Made by a program: the position numbers and the translations under genes. From the NCBI RefSeq assembly GCF_032878955.1, contig NZ_CP043839.1, positions 1,922,001-1,986,000 of the forward strand: 64,000 nt of DNA, written 5' to 3'. A model generated the notes under the pieces. That model made no database searches. It saw only the letters and a program-made list of their open reading frames with translations, and was not told the origin of the DNA. How positions within the stretch are numbered: the stretch's first letter is position 1; each line of letters starts with the position of its first letter. Positions 54,140 to 63,862 of this stretch are shown here, in pieces. The stretch comes from Butyricimonas paravirosa (GTDB lineage Bacteria; Bacteroidota; Bacteroidia; Bacteroidales; Marinifilaceae).

Positions 54140-54194
54140 TGATATAATACAAAAAGAGGAGATTCTAAGAATCTCCTCTTTTTGTATTATATCA
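54140..54194. terminator. Bidirectional terminator after rpmE2
   Basis: A perfect 25-bp stem (54140-54164 with 54170-54194) and a 5-nt loop, with T-rich runs on both strands. It lies between the convergent rpmE2 and the large ABC-permease gene. Confidence 0.93.
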
Positions 54195-54206
54195 ATAAGC
54201 TCAAGA

Positions 54207-57200
54207 TCATCTTATCGCTTTCCCTTGATACACCCACTTGACGGCATCCCCAATAATCATTTGATTTTCTTCCCCTTCATTACTAAGAGATATTTTACTA
54301 ATGCCAGGAAGGCAATTGTAAATTCCCAAGGAACACCATTTGCCTTTAGTATCAATAGAAACGACTTTTTCCTCATCTCCTAGCGGTGAAATTCTATATT
54401 TCTGTATATTCATATTTAATGAATAACTCGGGATATATACGAAAGCCTCATACTCTCCTTCCTTGGGGAGATCAACCTCCCAAGTCAAACGATAATCACC
54501 TGCCCCACCCCTTGTAAATACAAAACTCCGAACCGTGGTTCCCTGGCAATCTTGAGCAAGAAACTCTTTCCAACTAGAACTCGGCATAAATATACCTTCT
54601 TTAAAATTTATAAACCGAATCCAAGATTTTGGGGACATTAAATGATCATTATTTACTAATTTCAAAAAGGTTGAAGGCTGTGTAAGTTTACACCCGGGAT
54701 CCGTGTTATCGACGATAAATACGTTCGTGTCAGGCAAAAAATACCTCCTAGAAACTTCTTCTATATACTGAGAAGTATCTTGGGTAAATATTCCCGTCTC
54801 ATGGAAGAAAAAAGAGTTAGGCAAATTTCCAGCTATGTTAGTATTTATCATGAAATCCAAAAATTCACCAACTACCAAAGCAAATCGTTTACCTGTCTTG
54901 GCTTTAATTTTAAACGCTTGATATTTAATAGTAGATTCTCGTCTCTTCTCTTTATGCGCTAACTGCATCTCTGCCCAACCTCCCGGTAAATAAGTAGAAG
55001 TTCTAATATTCACCACACCATCCACATCACTATCATTAAAAATAGCAAACTCAATCCGGGAGTATAAATCTTTCGGATTTTCAGTTTTAACCCGCATCAC
55101 ATCTGCAATTTTCAACAAATATGTAGGAATTCTACTACGTGCATACCAAGAAGGTAATACCGTGTTCCAATCGACATGAAAAACAGATTTGAACTCCTCA
55201 TTCAATTGTTCAAAATCTGTCACGTTGAAACGATGCCTATCCAAAAAATTCATTAAAAAAGACACAAGACTATCCTGATCTACTCCTTTCGTTTGAAATA
55301 TATCCACCAACTCCCGCTCCTTCAGCACAAAAATAGCGCCAAGTACAGCCATGGTCAAAGAATGGTCATACAGAGCATCTTTCAAACTATGTGAACGAAG
55401 GTAATCAATAGCTTGTTGTTCCAATATTGGAGTTAAAGAAGGCCGTGGCTGAATTCTTGTCTGGTTATTATCTTCAATAATTAAATTCACTAAAGAATTT
55501 AAAAAAGGATAAGTTTGACAAATTATATCCGAAATTTGATTGTAAAATTGAGTACGAATCAAGTACGGATTTTTGTCAAATACACCATCTTCTAAATGAA
55601 ATCTTTTCAACAACACGTTCCATCTTAAGATACCATCCCATGAAAAAGTATTTCGAAATTTATCCTCCTGAAATAACAAGGAATTAACGGCCAATTCTAC
55701 CTCTGAAAAAAACACTTTCGTCCTAAATCCACGTTCAGGAAAATACAAGACCTCAGGTTGTACAAACCCGCTAGATTTCATCTCATCTCTAAAATAAGAA
55801 GTGAAATCCAATGGCGTTTCTACAAGTTGAAAACGCTTATAAGGATATTTCCTCCCAGTGGATATTTCTGCTATATGTCGTACATGACGGATTATTAATT
55901 CGGTAGAAGAGACCTTTTGATCAGGGGAAGGTTCTAGTCGATCATTCAATATTTTTAATAATGCCGCATGTTTACGCCACATATGCAACTCATAAGTTAC
56001 GCTATCCACGGTCAACTGCCGGGTAATGTAATCGCCTATGTTAAGTGTGATACCATGCAATAGATGTTCATTTCTGAATATAACCTGATCCCCATTTCTT
56101 TTTCGCATCCCTTGAGAGATAACTTTATTTTTTCCATGACCACGTACCCGTAACGAATATCGAGTAAAATTTCTAGAATTATCATATGGAGAACTCGGAT
56201 TTTCAGGAGGAACGGTTGTTGGATACCACAAAACCTCCGGGATCAATAAAGTAAAATCCTTTCGTAAATACGAATAACGTTTCCCCAAACGACAGGCCAA
56301 ATACATACGCTTGCGTGTATCCGCTATTTCAACGTCCGGAACATTTAGATAACAAATTCTTTCGTCGATTTGGCCTTTATAAGATAGTTCTAATAACAAA
56401 GAATCTCCAGGCGACAGACTCGCTGGTACTACAATCACCTGCTTTTCCCGTTCAAACAAAGAGGTCATCCCATTTATGGATAAAGCAGTTATATCCAAAT
56501 CTGGGTTCAAATAAAGTAATACATTACTCATATCCTTTCCCGTACGATTCCGCACAACAAGTTTTGTATTCACGAACATCTCGTTTTCTCTCTGCTCATA
56601 ATCAACATCTTGAGATTCAAGATAGGCCTTAGGATAAGAAGAATATTTTTCGTAAATGGATCTATAATTCAAACGCTCCCAAAACTTATTTTGTTGCAAA
56701 AAGAAAAAAGAACCTCCACAAAGTATTCCTATGATCAAGAAAAAAAGGACCAAAACACGTTTACCAACACAAGAAACCCGATTGGGAATTCGATCAAATT
56801 TGAGAATAGTTAACCCAACAAAGCTAAGACCAAGAAAAAACCACATCCCTCGCTGTAAAAAATAGCCCCATATATCAGAATGCCCTGTTATTCTAGAAAA
56901 AGCACTCGGCAAGGAGAGTCCCAACGGATCAAATAAGCCAAACAGACAATCTGATAGATAAAATATTGTAGTTCCCAGGAATCCAAGAAGAAAAATCACA
57001 CTCAGTACCCGATTCCTGATCCATGTAACAACAAAAAAAGAAAATCCTATCATGAATACAAGAGCCGGTATAACCATCAAAAACAAATAAAACAAATAGT
57101 ATTCCCCTCCCAAAGGAAAAGGCATGAACAACAAATGCACCAACAGAACCATCAACAACGAAAATATTGCCGCACCTCCAAACACACTAATAAAAGCAAC

Positions 57201-57530
57201 AAACATACCGTATACATACTCAGCATTACTCTCCGAGCGATAATATATCGCTTCCATACTATCTACACCACGTCCCTTGTACAAGAAATGACAACCAAGG
57301 ATCACTAAAGGCAGCGTTTGAAATACCAAGAAAAAAAATACATTCATGAACGGAACAGAAGAGGAAAAATCTGCAATATCAGATGAGTTCCTCATCAAAA
57401 CACTTTGACTACTCAATTGAGCAAACAAAATAACAACATACACCCCTAATGTATAACACCATAATAGTTTTTCTCTTAATAATAACCGAATATTATAAGA
57501 CGCAATCACGCCGATATTAAAATAATCCAT
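54207..57530 (-). CDS. ABC-2-type permease fused to an M1-like domain and golvesin-like tail
   Basis: 1,107 residues. The N-terminal third (about 1-270) has seven membrane helices with ABC-2 permease layout, for example FFLVFQTLPLVILGCHFLYKGR and LYLFLMVIPALVFMIGFSFF. An extracytoplasmic M1-peptidase-like region follows (VVPASLSPGDSLLLELSYKGQ, YPYKRFQLVETPLDF) but has no HExxH zinc motif. The last 130 residues (GEYEAFVYIPSY, GKWCSLGIYNCLPGISKISLSNEG, IIGDAVKWVY) resemble golvesin-type beta-sandwich domains. No ABC ATPase is adjacent. The function is unknown; an envelope protein with a binding rather than peptidase role is inferred. Confidence 0.75.
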   Translation of the reverse strand: MDYFNIGVIASYNIRLLLREKLLWCYTLGVYVVILFAQLSSQSVLMRNSSDIADFSSSVPFMNVFFFLVFQTLPLVILGCHFLYKGRGVDSMEAIYYRSESNAEYVYGMFVAFISVFGGAAIFSLLMVLLVHLLFMPFPLGGEYYLFYLFLMVIPALVFMIGFSFFVVTWIRNRVLSVIFLLGFLGTTIFYLSDCLFGLFDPLGLSLPSAFSRITGHSDIWGYFLQRGMWFFLGLSFVGLTILKFDRIPNRVSCVGKRVLVLFFLIIGILCGGSFFFLQQNKFWERLNYRSIYEKYSSYPKAYLESQDVDYEQRENEMFVNTKLVVRNRTGKDMSNVLLYLNPDLDITALSINGMTSLFEREKQVIVVPASLSPGDSLLLELSYKGQIDERICYLNVPDVEIADTRKRMYLACRLGKRYSYLRKDFTLLIPEVLWYPTTVPPENPSSPYDNSRNFTRYSLRVRGHGKNKVISQGMRKRNGDQVIFRNEHLLHGITLNIGDYITRQLTVDSVTYELHMWRKHAALLKILNDRLEPSPDQKVSSTELIIRHVRHIAEISTGRKYPYKRFQLVETPLDFTSYFRDEMKSSGFVQPEVLYFPERGFRTKVFFSEVELAVNSLLFQEDKFRNTFSWDGILRWNVLLKRFHLEDGVFDKNPYLIRTQFYNQISDIICQTYPFLNSLVNLIIEDNNQTRIQPRPSLTPILEQQAIDYLRSHSLKDALYDHSLTMAVLGAIFVLKERELVDIFQTKGVDQDSLVSFLMNFLDRHRFNVTDFEQLNEEFKSVFHVDWNTVLPSWYARSRIPTYLLKIADVMRVKTENPKDLYSRIEFAIFNDSDVDGVVNIRTSTYLPGGWAEMQLAHKEKRRESTIKYQAFKIKAKTGKRFALVVGEFLDFMINTNIAGNLPNSFFFHETGIFTQDTSQYIEEVSRRYFLPDTNVFIVDNTDPGCKLTQPSTFLKLVNNDHLMSPKSWIRFINFKEGIFMPSSSWKEFLAQDCQGTTVRSFVFTRGGAGDYRLTWEVDLPKEGEYEAFVYIPSYSLNMNIQKYRISPLGDEEKVVSIDTKGKWCSLGIYNCLPGISKISLSNEGEENQMIIGDAVKWVYQGKAIR

Positions 57531-57640
57531 AATTCATTCAATATTAAACACACATTTCACCTATTTACAAATATACAAAAAACGACATGATTATGAATTA
57601 TTTTACTATATTTACAATCAATAATAACTATAAATTATAA

Positions 57641-57841
57641 ATGTTTTCTTATTGGAATGTCGCTGGTTATGACCCAGGAGATCCCATACGCCTATCCAAA
57701 GATGAATTTAAGGAAATGTACATTGCCGCAGATGCACCATTTGATATTACAGAATTCAAAGTCAAGGCAAATATAAGGATGTATGGTGTAGACGTAGAAT
57801 ATCCCCTCCCTGAAACTTGGTATAAACTAGATGATCATTAA
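57641..57841 (+). CDS. Small hypothetical protein
   Basis: 66 residues, acidic and aromatic (FSYWNVAGYDPGDPIRLSKDEFKEMYIAADAP). It is divergent from the ABC-permease gene with a 110-nt AT-rich gap. No family recognised. The composition looks coding (balanced codons, no low-complexity runs), but there is no supporting partner. A weak -7-like TATATTTA lies about 27 nt upstream. Confidence 0.5.
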   Translation: MFSYWNVAGYDPGDPIRLSKDEFKEMYIAADAPFDITEFKVKANIRMYGVDVEYPLPETWYKLDDH

Positions 57842-57927
57842 AAACGAGTTTTTCCTCACGATCATAAATGATTCCTAAAGTAATTCAAGTATCATTTCTA
57901 GAATTACTTTAGGATTTCACGGGGATT

Positions 57928-59103
57928 CTATCTTTCCGGATCGGCAAAAACATGCTCAATAATCCGGCGATCAACATCATCAAACGTCTTGTTCCGGCGT
58001 TTCATGACAGCCTCAGCCGTGGAAACGAACTGATTCATTTTATGCTCCGTAAACCCACTGGCTCCACCCCATGAGAAAGAAGGAACAAAATTCCGAGGAA
58101 AATCCGAACCGAAAATATTGGTTCCCACACCGATCACCGTTCCGGTGTTAATCATGGTGGAAATACCCAGTTTTGCATGGTCACCCATGATCAGACCGCA
58201 AAATTGAAGTCCGGTCCGACGAAAATGCTTAGTCTCGTAATCCCACAACTTCACCTCCACGTAAGTGTTCTTCAGATTAGAATTATTCGTCCCGGCACCA
58301 ATGTTACACCATTCGCCCAGCACGGAATTCCCGAGAAAACCATCATGCGCCTTATTCGAATAGCCAATCATCACGACGTTATTGACCTCTCCCCCACATT
58401 TGCAATACGGCCCGAGAGTCGTTGCCCCGTACACCTTGGCCCCCATCGTCAGTACCGAATGTTCACACATGGCCAATGGTCCCCGCACCAAAACACCTTC
58501 CATAATCTCGGCATCTTTACCGATATACACCGGACCACCCTCCGTGTTAATTACCGCACAACGTACAACAGCCCCCTCTTCGACGAAAACGGGATGTTCT
58601 CCATACACCTGCACGCAACTATTCAACGGGACACTCTCACGCCCTTCCGTGATCAACCGGAAATCAACCTCCAGTTCTCGGGCATTCAGAGAAAACAAAT
58701 GATAAGGATAAACAACACGGGTAAACACTCCCGTGTATTCTTTACGTGTAAAATCGGGTATCGTCACCGGATCAAAGGTTGCAACGTCCTGTTTACCCAT
58801 TCGCACGGCGATCAGACAATCACCCTGTAATAACATCTCTCCAGCCTGCAAAGACTTGATTTCCTGCATTAATTCTTCATTCGGACATACCGAACTATTG
58901 ATAAGCAAATTATCGTCTTCCACAGACAACGGGAACTTTTCCTGAAGGTAATCTTTGGTCAGATATGCAACCTTATCCCCAAACCGCTTTTCCCACTTTT
59001 CCCGGATCGTGAGAATTCCAACCCTCAATTCAGAAATCGGACGAGTAAAAGTCAAGGGCCTTAAAGTACCCCAACTCTTATCATCAAACAAAATTATTTT
59101 CAT
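57928..59103 (-). CDS. GlmU-like sugar-1-phosphate nucleotidyltransferase / acyltransferase
   Basis: 391 residues from the ATG at 59103 (MKIILFDDKSWGTLRPLTFTRPISELRVG). The N-terminus is a divergent nucleotidyltransferase domain seen in Bacteroidetes GlmU-like proteins. The C-terminal half has left-handed beta-helix hexapeptides (VYIGKDAEIMEGVLVRGPLAM and CNIGAGTNNSNLKNTYVEV) with the LNP-like ending MGDHAKLGISTMINTGTVIGVGTNIFG. Probably supplies UDP-GlcNAc or a related sugar nucleotide for the envelope. Confidence 0.85.
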   Translation of the reverse strand: MKIILFDDKSWGTLRPLTFTRPISELRVGILTIREKWEKRFGDKVAYLTKDYLQEKFPLSVEDDNLLINSSVCPNEELMQEIKSLQAGEMLLQGDCLIAVRMGKQDVATFDPVTIPDFTRKEYTGVFTRVVYPYHLFSLNARELEVDFRLITEGRESVPLNSCVQVYGEHPVFVEEGAVVRCAVINTEGGPVYIGKDAEIMEGVLVRGPLAMCEHSVLTMGAKVYGATTLGPYCKCGGEVNNVVMIGYSNKAHDGFLGNSVLGEWCNIGAGTNNSNLKNTYVEVKLWDYETKHFRRTGLQFCGLIMGDHAKLGISTMINTGTVIGVGTNIFGSDFPRNFVPSFSWGGASGFTEHKMNQFVSTAEAVMKRRNKTFDDVDRRIIEHVFADPER

Positions 59104-59312
59104 TGTGTGTTTTATATTTGCACACAAAAGTAACAAATGCATCATATTTCACAAAAAAATCTTTGGCATAGGAATTGTCCTATTATGTAGTGGTTTATTT
59201 TTCAGCGCCTTTTTGTCAAAATGTCAGTTTTTTGAAACAAGGCTAACCACGGGAAAACCGGAAATAAACCAAATGTGGAAAAGTTTAAAACAATAGAGAT
59301 AAGGAGATCATA

Positions 59313-61727
59313 ATGAATAAAATAGATTTAAAAGATATTTTACAAGAAAACTTGGCGGACGATAATCAAGATTATTTATCCATCCTAGGAGACGAGAAGG
59401 AGATGCTCAACGACCACACGGATATTCCTGACACTCTGCCAATTTTACCGCTACGGAACACGGTTCTGTTTCCCGGCGTCATAATTCCTATAAATATTGG
59501 TAGGGAAAAATCACTGAAACTCATCCGGTACGTGTATAAAAGCAGCGTACCCTTCGGTGTTATAGCCCAGAGAGACACCAACACGGAAAATCCCAAACTG
59601 GAAGACCTATACACGATAGGTACAGTTGCCACCGTCTTGAAGATATTGGAAATGCCGGATGGAACAACGACGGCTATCATACAAGGGAAAAAGAGATTTG
59701 AACTTGATGATATCCTGTACGATGAACCCTATCACGTGGGAAAAATCATTGTTAAACAAGAGGACACGATCACGGAAGAAGACCAAGAGTATAATGCTAT
59801 CGGAGAGGCTTTAAAAGACATGGCCTTGAAGATTGTAAAATACTCCAGCAACATCCCGAACGAGGCAGGATTCGCCTTGAAAAACATCGAGAGCATGTTA
59901 TTCCTGATCAATTTCATTTCTTCGAACACGGATATTGACTACCGGAATAAACAGGAATTACTGGAAATTGACATCCTGAAAGAACGGGCAACTAAATTAT
60001 TGGAACTTTTGGGCAAACAGGTCAAAATACTGGAACTCAAAGAGGATATCCAGAAGAAAGTGAAAGTCGATTTAGATAAACAGCAACGGGAATACCTACT
60101 CCACCAGCAGATGAAGACTATTCAGAACGAACTGGGAGCTAACCCGGTGGATGAAGATCTTCAAGAACTGGAAGAGGCAGCCAAAAAGAAGAAGTGGGGA
60201 AAGAACGTACAGGAAATTTTTGAAAAAGAACTTCAAAAACTAAAACGCCAAAATCCCTCCACCCCGGACTATTCCGTGCAATTCAATTACGTGAAAGAAT
60301 TGACCGAGCTACCCTGGGAACACTATTCCGAGGACAATTTCGACTTGAAGAAAGCCTCTGAGATACTGGATGCCGATCATTACGGGCTGGATAAGGTGAA
60401 AGAGAGAATTCTCGAATACCTCGCCGTACTGAAACTGAAAGGAGATATGAAATCCCCGATCCTGTGCCTGTACGGCCCCCCGGGAGTCGGCAAAACCTCT
60501 TTAGGAAAATCTGTTGCACGGGCACTTAACCGGGAGTTTGTACGTATGTCATTGGGTGGTTTACACGATGAATCCGAGATCCGGGGACACCGTCGTACCT
60601 ATATTGGAGCCATGCCCGGACGAATCATTCAAAGTATCAAGAAAGCCGGCACGTCAAACCCGGTATTTATACTCGATGAAATCGATAAAGTCGGTCAGGA
60701 TTTCCGGGGTGACCCACAGTCTGCCCTGTTGGAGGTTCTTGATCCGGAACAGAACACGGCCTTCCACGATAACTACCTGGATATTGACTATGATTTATCG
60801 AAAGTCATGTTTATCGCCACGGCAAACGACATTTCAACAATCGCCGCCCCACTAAGGGATCGTATGGAAATGATCGAAGTAAGTGGTTATCTCATGGAAG
60901 AAAAAATAGAGATTGCCAAACGGCACCTGATCCCTAAACAACTGGTGAATCACGGGTTAAAAGCAGAACAAATCGAGTTCACGGATGATATATTAAATTT
61001 CATCATTGACAAATACACCCGGGAATCGGGAGTACGGGGATTGGATAAGACTTTGGCAAAGATCATGCGTCAAGTGGCAAAGAACGTGGCTCTGGACTCG
61101 TCTTTCACGATTAAACCGACAAAAACGACCGTGGAAGAATACCTAGGTACCCCTATCTTTACCCGGGAAGAATACCAAGGTAACGAATTACCCGGAGTGG
61201 TTACCGGTTTGGCATGGACAGCCGTGGGCGGTGAAATTCTTTACGTGGAATCAAGTATCAGCAAGGGCAAAGGCGTCCTAACCATGACAGGGAGCCTCGG
61301 TGATGTGATGAAAGAGTCTGCCACCTTGGCATTAGAATACATTAAATCGCATGCCGAAGAACTAGGCATCCAGCCCTCAGCCGTGGAAGAACACAACATC
61401 CACATTCACGTGCCGGCAGGTGCCGTACCGAAGGATGGTCCCTCGGCAGGTATCACCATGGTCACCTCGTTAGCCTCATCGCTAACCGGAAGAAAGGTAA
61501 AGAAAGCCCTCGCCATGACCGGAGAAATCACGTTGAGAGGTAAAGTTCTCCCCGTGGGTGGTATCCGGGAGAAGATCCTAGCTGCCAAACGTGCCGGAAT
61601 CAAAGAAATCATCCTTTGCCGGGAAAACAAAAAAGACATTGACGAGATTAAAAAAGAATACGTCAAAGGCATTAAATTCCATTTCGTTGACCACATTCGG
61701 GAAGTATTGGACATTGCCTTGATCTAA
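59313..61727 (+). CDS. lon: ATP-dependent protease Lon
   Basis: 804 residues. N-terminal substrate-binding domain (LPILPLRNTVLFPGVIIPI), AAA+ module with Walker A YGPPGVGKTSLGKS (about 385-398), Walker B VFILDEIDKVGQ, and a C-terminal Ser-Lys protease with KDGPSAGITM (Ser at about 711) and KVLPVGGIREKILAA (Lys about 753). Degrades misfolded and regulatory proteins. A clear AAGGAG precedes the ATG by 8 nt, unusual among its neighbours. A TGTCA/TGTCA pair lies at 59214-59226 in the leader region. A strong terminator follows. Confidence 0.97.
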   Translation: MNKIDLKDILQENLADDNQDYLSILGDEKEMLNDHTDIPDTLPILPLRNTVLFPGVIIPINIGREKSLKLIRYVYKSSVPFGVIAQRDTNTENPKLEDLYTIGTVATVLKILEMPDGTTTAIIQGKKRFELDDILYDEPYHVGKIIVKQEDTITEEDQEYNAIGEALKDMALKIVKYSSNIPNEAGFALKNIESMLFLINFISSNTDIDYRNKQELLEIDILKERATKLLELLGKQVKILELKEDIQKKVKVDLDKQQREYLLHQQMKTIQNELGANPVDEDLQELEEAAKKKKWGKNVQEIFEKELQKLKRQNPSTPDYSVQFNYVKELTELPWEHYSEDNFDLKKASEILDADHYGLDKVKERILEYLAVLKLKGDMKSPILCLYGPPGVGKTSLGKSVARALNREFVRMSLGGLHDESEIRGHRRTYIGAMPGRIIQSIKKAGTSNPVFILDEIDKVGQDFRGDPQSALLEVLDPEQNTAFHDNYLDIDYDLSKVMFIATANDISTIAAPLRDRMEMIEVSGYLMEEKIEIAKRHLIPKQLVNHGLKAEQIEFTDDILNFIIDKYTRESGVRGLDKTLAKIMRQVAKNVALDSSFTIKPTKTTVEEYLGTPIFTREEYQGNELPGVVTGLAWTAVGGEILYVESSISKGKGVLTMTGSLGDVMKESATLALEYIKSHAEELGIQPSAVEEHNIHIHVPAGAVPKDGPSAGITMVTSLASSLTGRKVKKALAMTGEITLRGKVLPVGGIREKILAAKRAGIKEIILCRENKKDIDEIKKEYVKGIKFHFVDHIREVLDIALI

Positions 61728-61745
61728 AAGGGATCTACCCATTTT

Positions 61746-61796
61746 GAAGTGCATCTTAAAAATCAAATTTCGTTTTTAAGATGCACTTCGTTTTTT
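61746..61796 (+). terminator. Intrinsic terminator of lon
   Basis: A perfect 17-bp stem (61746-61762 with 61773-61789), a 10-nt loop, then a run of six T. Confidence 0.95.
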
Positions 61797-61814
61797 CCCC
61801 CCTCACATGATGAC

Positions 61815-61847
61815 ACTATCTATTTTAGACTATCTAAAATAGATAGT
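61815..61847. repeat. 15-bp perfect inverted repeat
   Basis: ACTATCTATTTTAGA (61815-61829), a 3-nt centre and TCTAAAATAGATAGT (61833-61847). It lies between the lon terminator and the decayed ATPase gene; it may be an operator or hairpin. Confidence 0.7.
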
Positions 61848-61886
61848 TTTAGAATTAATTCGTATCTTTTAGGAAATAATTGAAGT

Positions 61887-62372
61887 CATGGAAAAATCCA
61901 GCAGGACGTGTACGCCGCATTCATTACTGATTTATTTGAACGTTACGGAAAATAAATAGATCCGGATTGTGTTGCAGAAATTATCAACGGGAGCAGAAGG
62001 CATACATTTTACACGCAAAGTTTATGTAACCGAATTTTTGCCATGAGCACATCCCACGTGACAACAGAACAAGTAAAATGAGCTTGCCCGGATCTATTGG
62101 AACGTAATGAACCTGTTTTCTTGCAATATCGTCAACTATTGACTCCAATTCAGTGGAATTTTTTAATTGCATTGCCAAAGAACACGACGTCAAACAAATC
62201 TCAGCACAATATTTTATCAATAAATATGGAATCGGCCCCCCCCACCAATGCCAGACGATTGGCAAAAGTGATGATTGAAAAAGAGTTGGTACTGGAAACC
62301 GTGGATAAAACAGGAGTGACGTACCAAATCTATGATGTATTTTTTTCAAAGTGGTTAGAACGTGAATATTAA
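61887..62372 (+). pseudogene. C-terminal remnant of an AAA-type ATP-binding protein
   Basis: One frame reads DVYAAFITDLFERYGK, then TAA (61953-61955), then CVAEIINGSRRHTFYTQSL, a TGA (62079-62081) and LLERNEPVFLQYRQLLTPIQW. A frame shift follows about 62165, and the original frame is recovered near the C-run at 62236-62243, ending RLAKVMIEKELVLETVDKTGVTYQIYD. The text matches the C-terminal winged helix of archaeal-type ATPases common in Bacteroidetes. Two stops, two shifts and no N-terminal domain mean it is dead. Confidence 0.75.
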
Positions 62373-62468
62373 TTGTTGTAACCGGACAGGGAGAATACAA
62401 ATATTTCACACGGAGCATCACGGCATTACAATATAATGAGTATATTTACCGCAAAATATACGGAGAAT

Positions 62469-63569
62469 ATGAAAGCGATCTACATTTGGCAACAAAAAGA
62501 TTGGCCTAATTTCATATGGGATAACACTCAACTATCTTACAAATTAGGCAATGTTCGCAATTTGCAAGGTAAACTTGTAGGCAAAATGAGTATGCTCGGC
62601 TTTGACCTGCAAAATAACGCCATACTGGATACACTAACAGCCGACATCACCAAATCTTCTGAAATAGAAGGAGAAATATTGAACAGCGATCAGGTACGTT
62701 CTTCCGTAGCCCGTCATCTAGGAATAGAAACAGAAGGATTGCCCGAAGCCGATCATTACGTGGATGGGGTGGTTCAACTGATGATCGATGCAACTCAAAA
62801 CTACGCACAACCGTTAACAAACGAACGTCTCTTCAATTGGCATGCGGCACTGTTTCCAACAGGCAGAAGCGGGGCATATAAAATCACCGTTGCAGATTGG
62901 CGACAAGGCTCGGATCCCATGCAAGTCATATCCGGTGCTATGGGAAAAGAAAAAATACATTATCAAGCCCCTGATTCTGACAATGTGCCTTACCAGATGA
63001 AACTATTTTTAGATTGGGTGAATGACGAGCAAAGAATAGACCCCGTCTTGAAAGCAGCTATCGCCCATTTATGGTTCGTGACAATCCACCCGTTTGATGA
63101 CGGTAACGGTCGTATCGCCCGTACCATAATGGACTTATTCTTAGCCCGGGCTGACGAAATGCCACATCGTTTTTACAGTATGTCCGCCGAAATACGCAAA
63201 CAACGAAAAGAATATTACGAGATACTGGAAAAAACACAAAAGGGAAAACTGGATATAACAAACTGGCTCGAATGGTTTCTTGACTGTTTAAACACGGCTT
63301 TACTTGACACGGAGAAAACGATCAGTACCATTTTACAGAAAGCCGCTTTTTGGGACAAACACCGGGTTCCCATGAATGAGCGTCAAATCAAGATGGTAAA
63401 TCTATTGTGGGATGGCTTTAACGGGAAACTAACTTCTTCCAAATGGGGCAAGATCACCAAATGCTCCGCCGATACTGCTTTACGCGACATACAAGATTTG
63501 ATCGGCAAAGGCGTACTACGCAAAACAAATGAAGGTGGCCGAAGCACGAATTACGAGCTGGCTTTATAG
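62469..63569 (+). CDS. Fic family protein with DUF4172 N-terminus
   Basis: 366 residues from ATG 62469 (MKAIYIWQQKDWPNFIWD), where DUF4172 begins; an ATG 11 codons upstream is possible. The inhibitory motif TKSSEIEGE (about 65) marks a self-inhibited (class II-type) Fic enzyme. The active motif HPFDDGNGRIAR is intact. A winged helix at the C-terminus (SSKWGKITKCSADTALRDIQDLIGKGVL) suggests DNA binding. Predicted to AMPylate or otherwise modify a protein target; the target is unknown. Confidence 0.9.
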   Translation: MKAIYIWQQKDWPNFIWDNTQLSYKLGNVRNLQGKLVGKMSMLGFDLQNNAILDTLTADITKSSEIEGEILNSDQVRSSVARHLGIETEGLPEADHYVDGVVQLMIDATQNYAQPLTNERLFNWHAALFPTGRSGAYKITVADWRQGSDPMQVISGAMGKEKIHYQAPDSDNVPYQMKLFLDWVNDEQRIDPVLKAAIAHLWFVTIHPFDDGNGRIARTIMDLFLARADEMPHRFYSMSAEIRKQRKEYYEILEKTQKGKLDITNWLEWFLDCLNTALLDTEKTISTILQKAAFWDKHRVPMNERQIKMVNLLWDGFNGKLTSSKWGKITKCSADTALRDIQDLIGKGVLRKTNEGGRSTNYELAL

Positions 63570-63570
63570 A

Positions 63571-63607
63571 ATTTTGCGGAGAATAACCACCTTATTCTCC
63601 GCAAAAT
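63571..63607. terminator. Hairpin terminator after the Fic gene
   Basis: ATTTTGCGGAGAATAA (63571-63586) pairs perfectly with its complement at 63592-63607. Confidence 0.8.
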
Positions 63608-63809
63608 TTGCGACAAAAATCACTAATAATATCTACTGTATCTTCTTTCAAATACATTTCTTTTCCCCCTGGTGAATGATAAATAAAATAGCAGTGAGCA
63701 AAAGATAATTCATGCTAATAATCAATCAATTACTTTTGCTTATTAGTTTTGCCTATCCACACATAGAATAATTCAATCAAATTTCTTGTTTTAATAAAAA
63801 TAAATGATA
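63608..63809. other. Gene-free AT-rich stretch before ahpC
   Basis: Nothing coding and no clear structure seen; contains the upstream part of the ahpC promoter region. Confidence 0.6.
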
Positions 63810-63817
63810 TATTTTTG
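63786..63817 (+). promoter_or_regulatory. Candidate ahpC promoter
   Basis: TTG (63786-63788) and TATTTTTG (63810-63817) with 21 nt between. The -7 fits TAnnTTTG, and the ATG is 46 nt downstream. An OxyR site is likely in relatives but was not identified here. Confidence 0.5.
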
Positions 63818-63862
63818 TATCGAGAAAATAAAAACAAGAATCAATTATAAAAATAAAAAACA

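Noticed and set aside
59214..59226. TGTCAAAATGTCA as a heat-shock operator for lon
   Set aside because: It is a 5-bp direct repeat only; I could not support a known binding consensus, so it is mentioned under lon but not called.
58955..59296. 113-codon plus-strand ORF before lon
   Set aside because: It mostly overlaps the GlmU-like gene on the other strand. Only the last 60 codons are outside, and they show no family resemblance.
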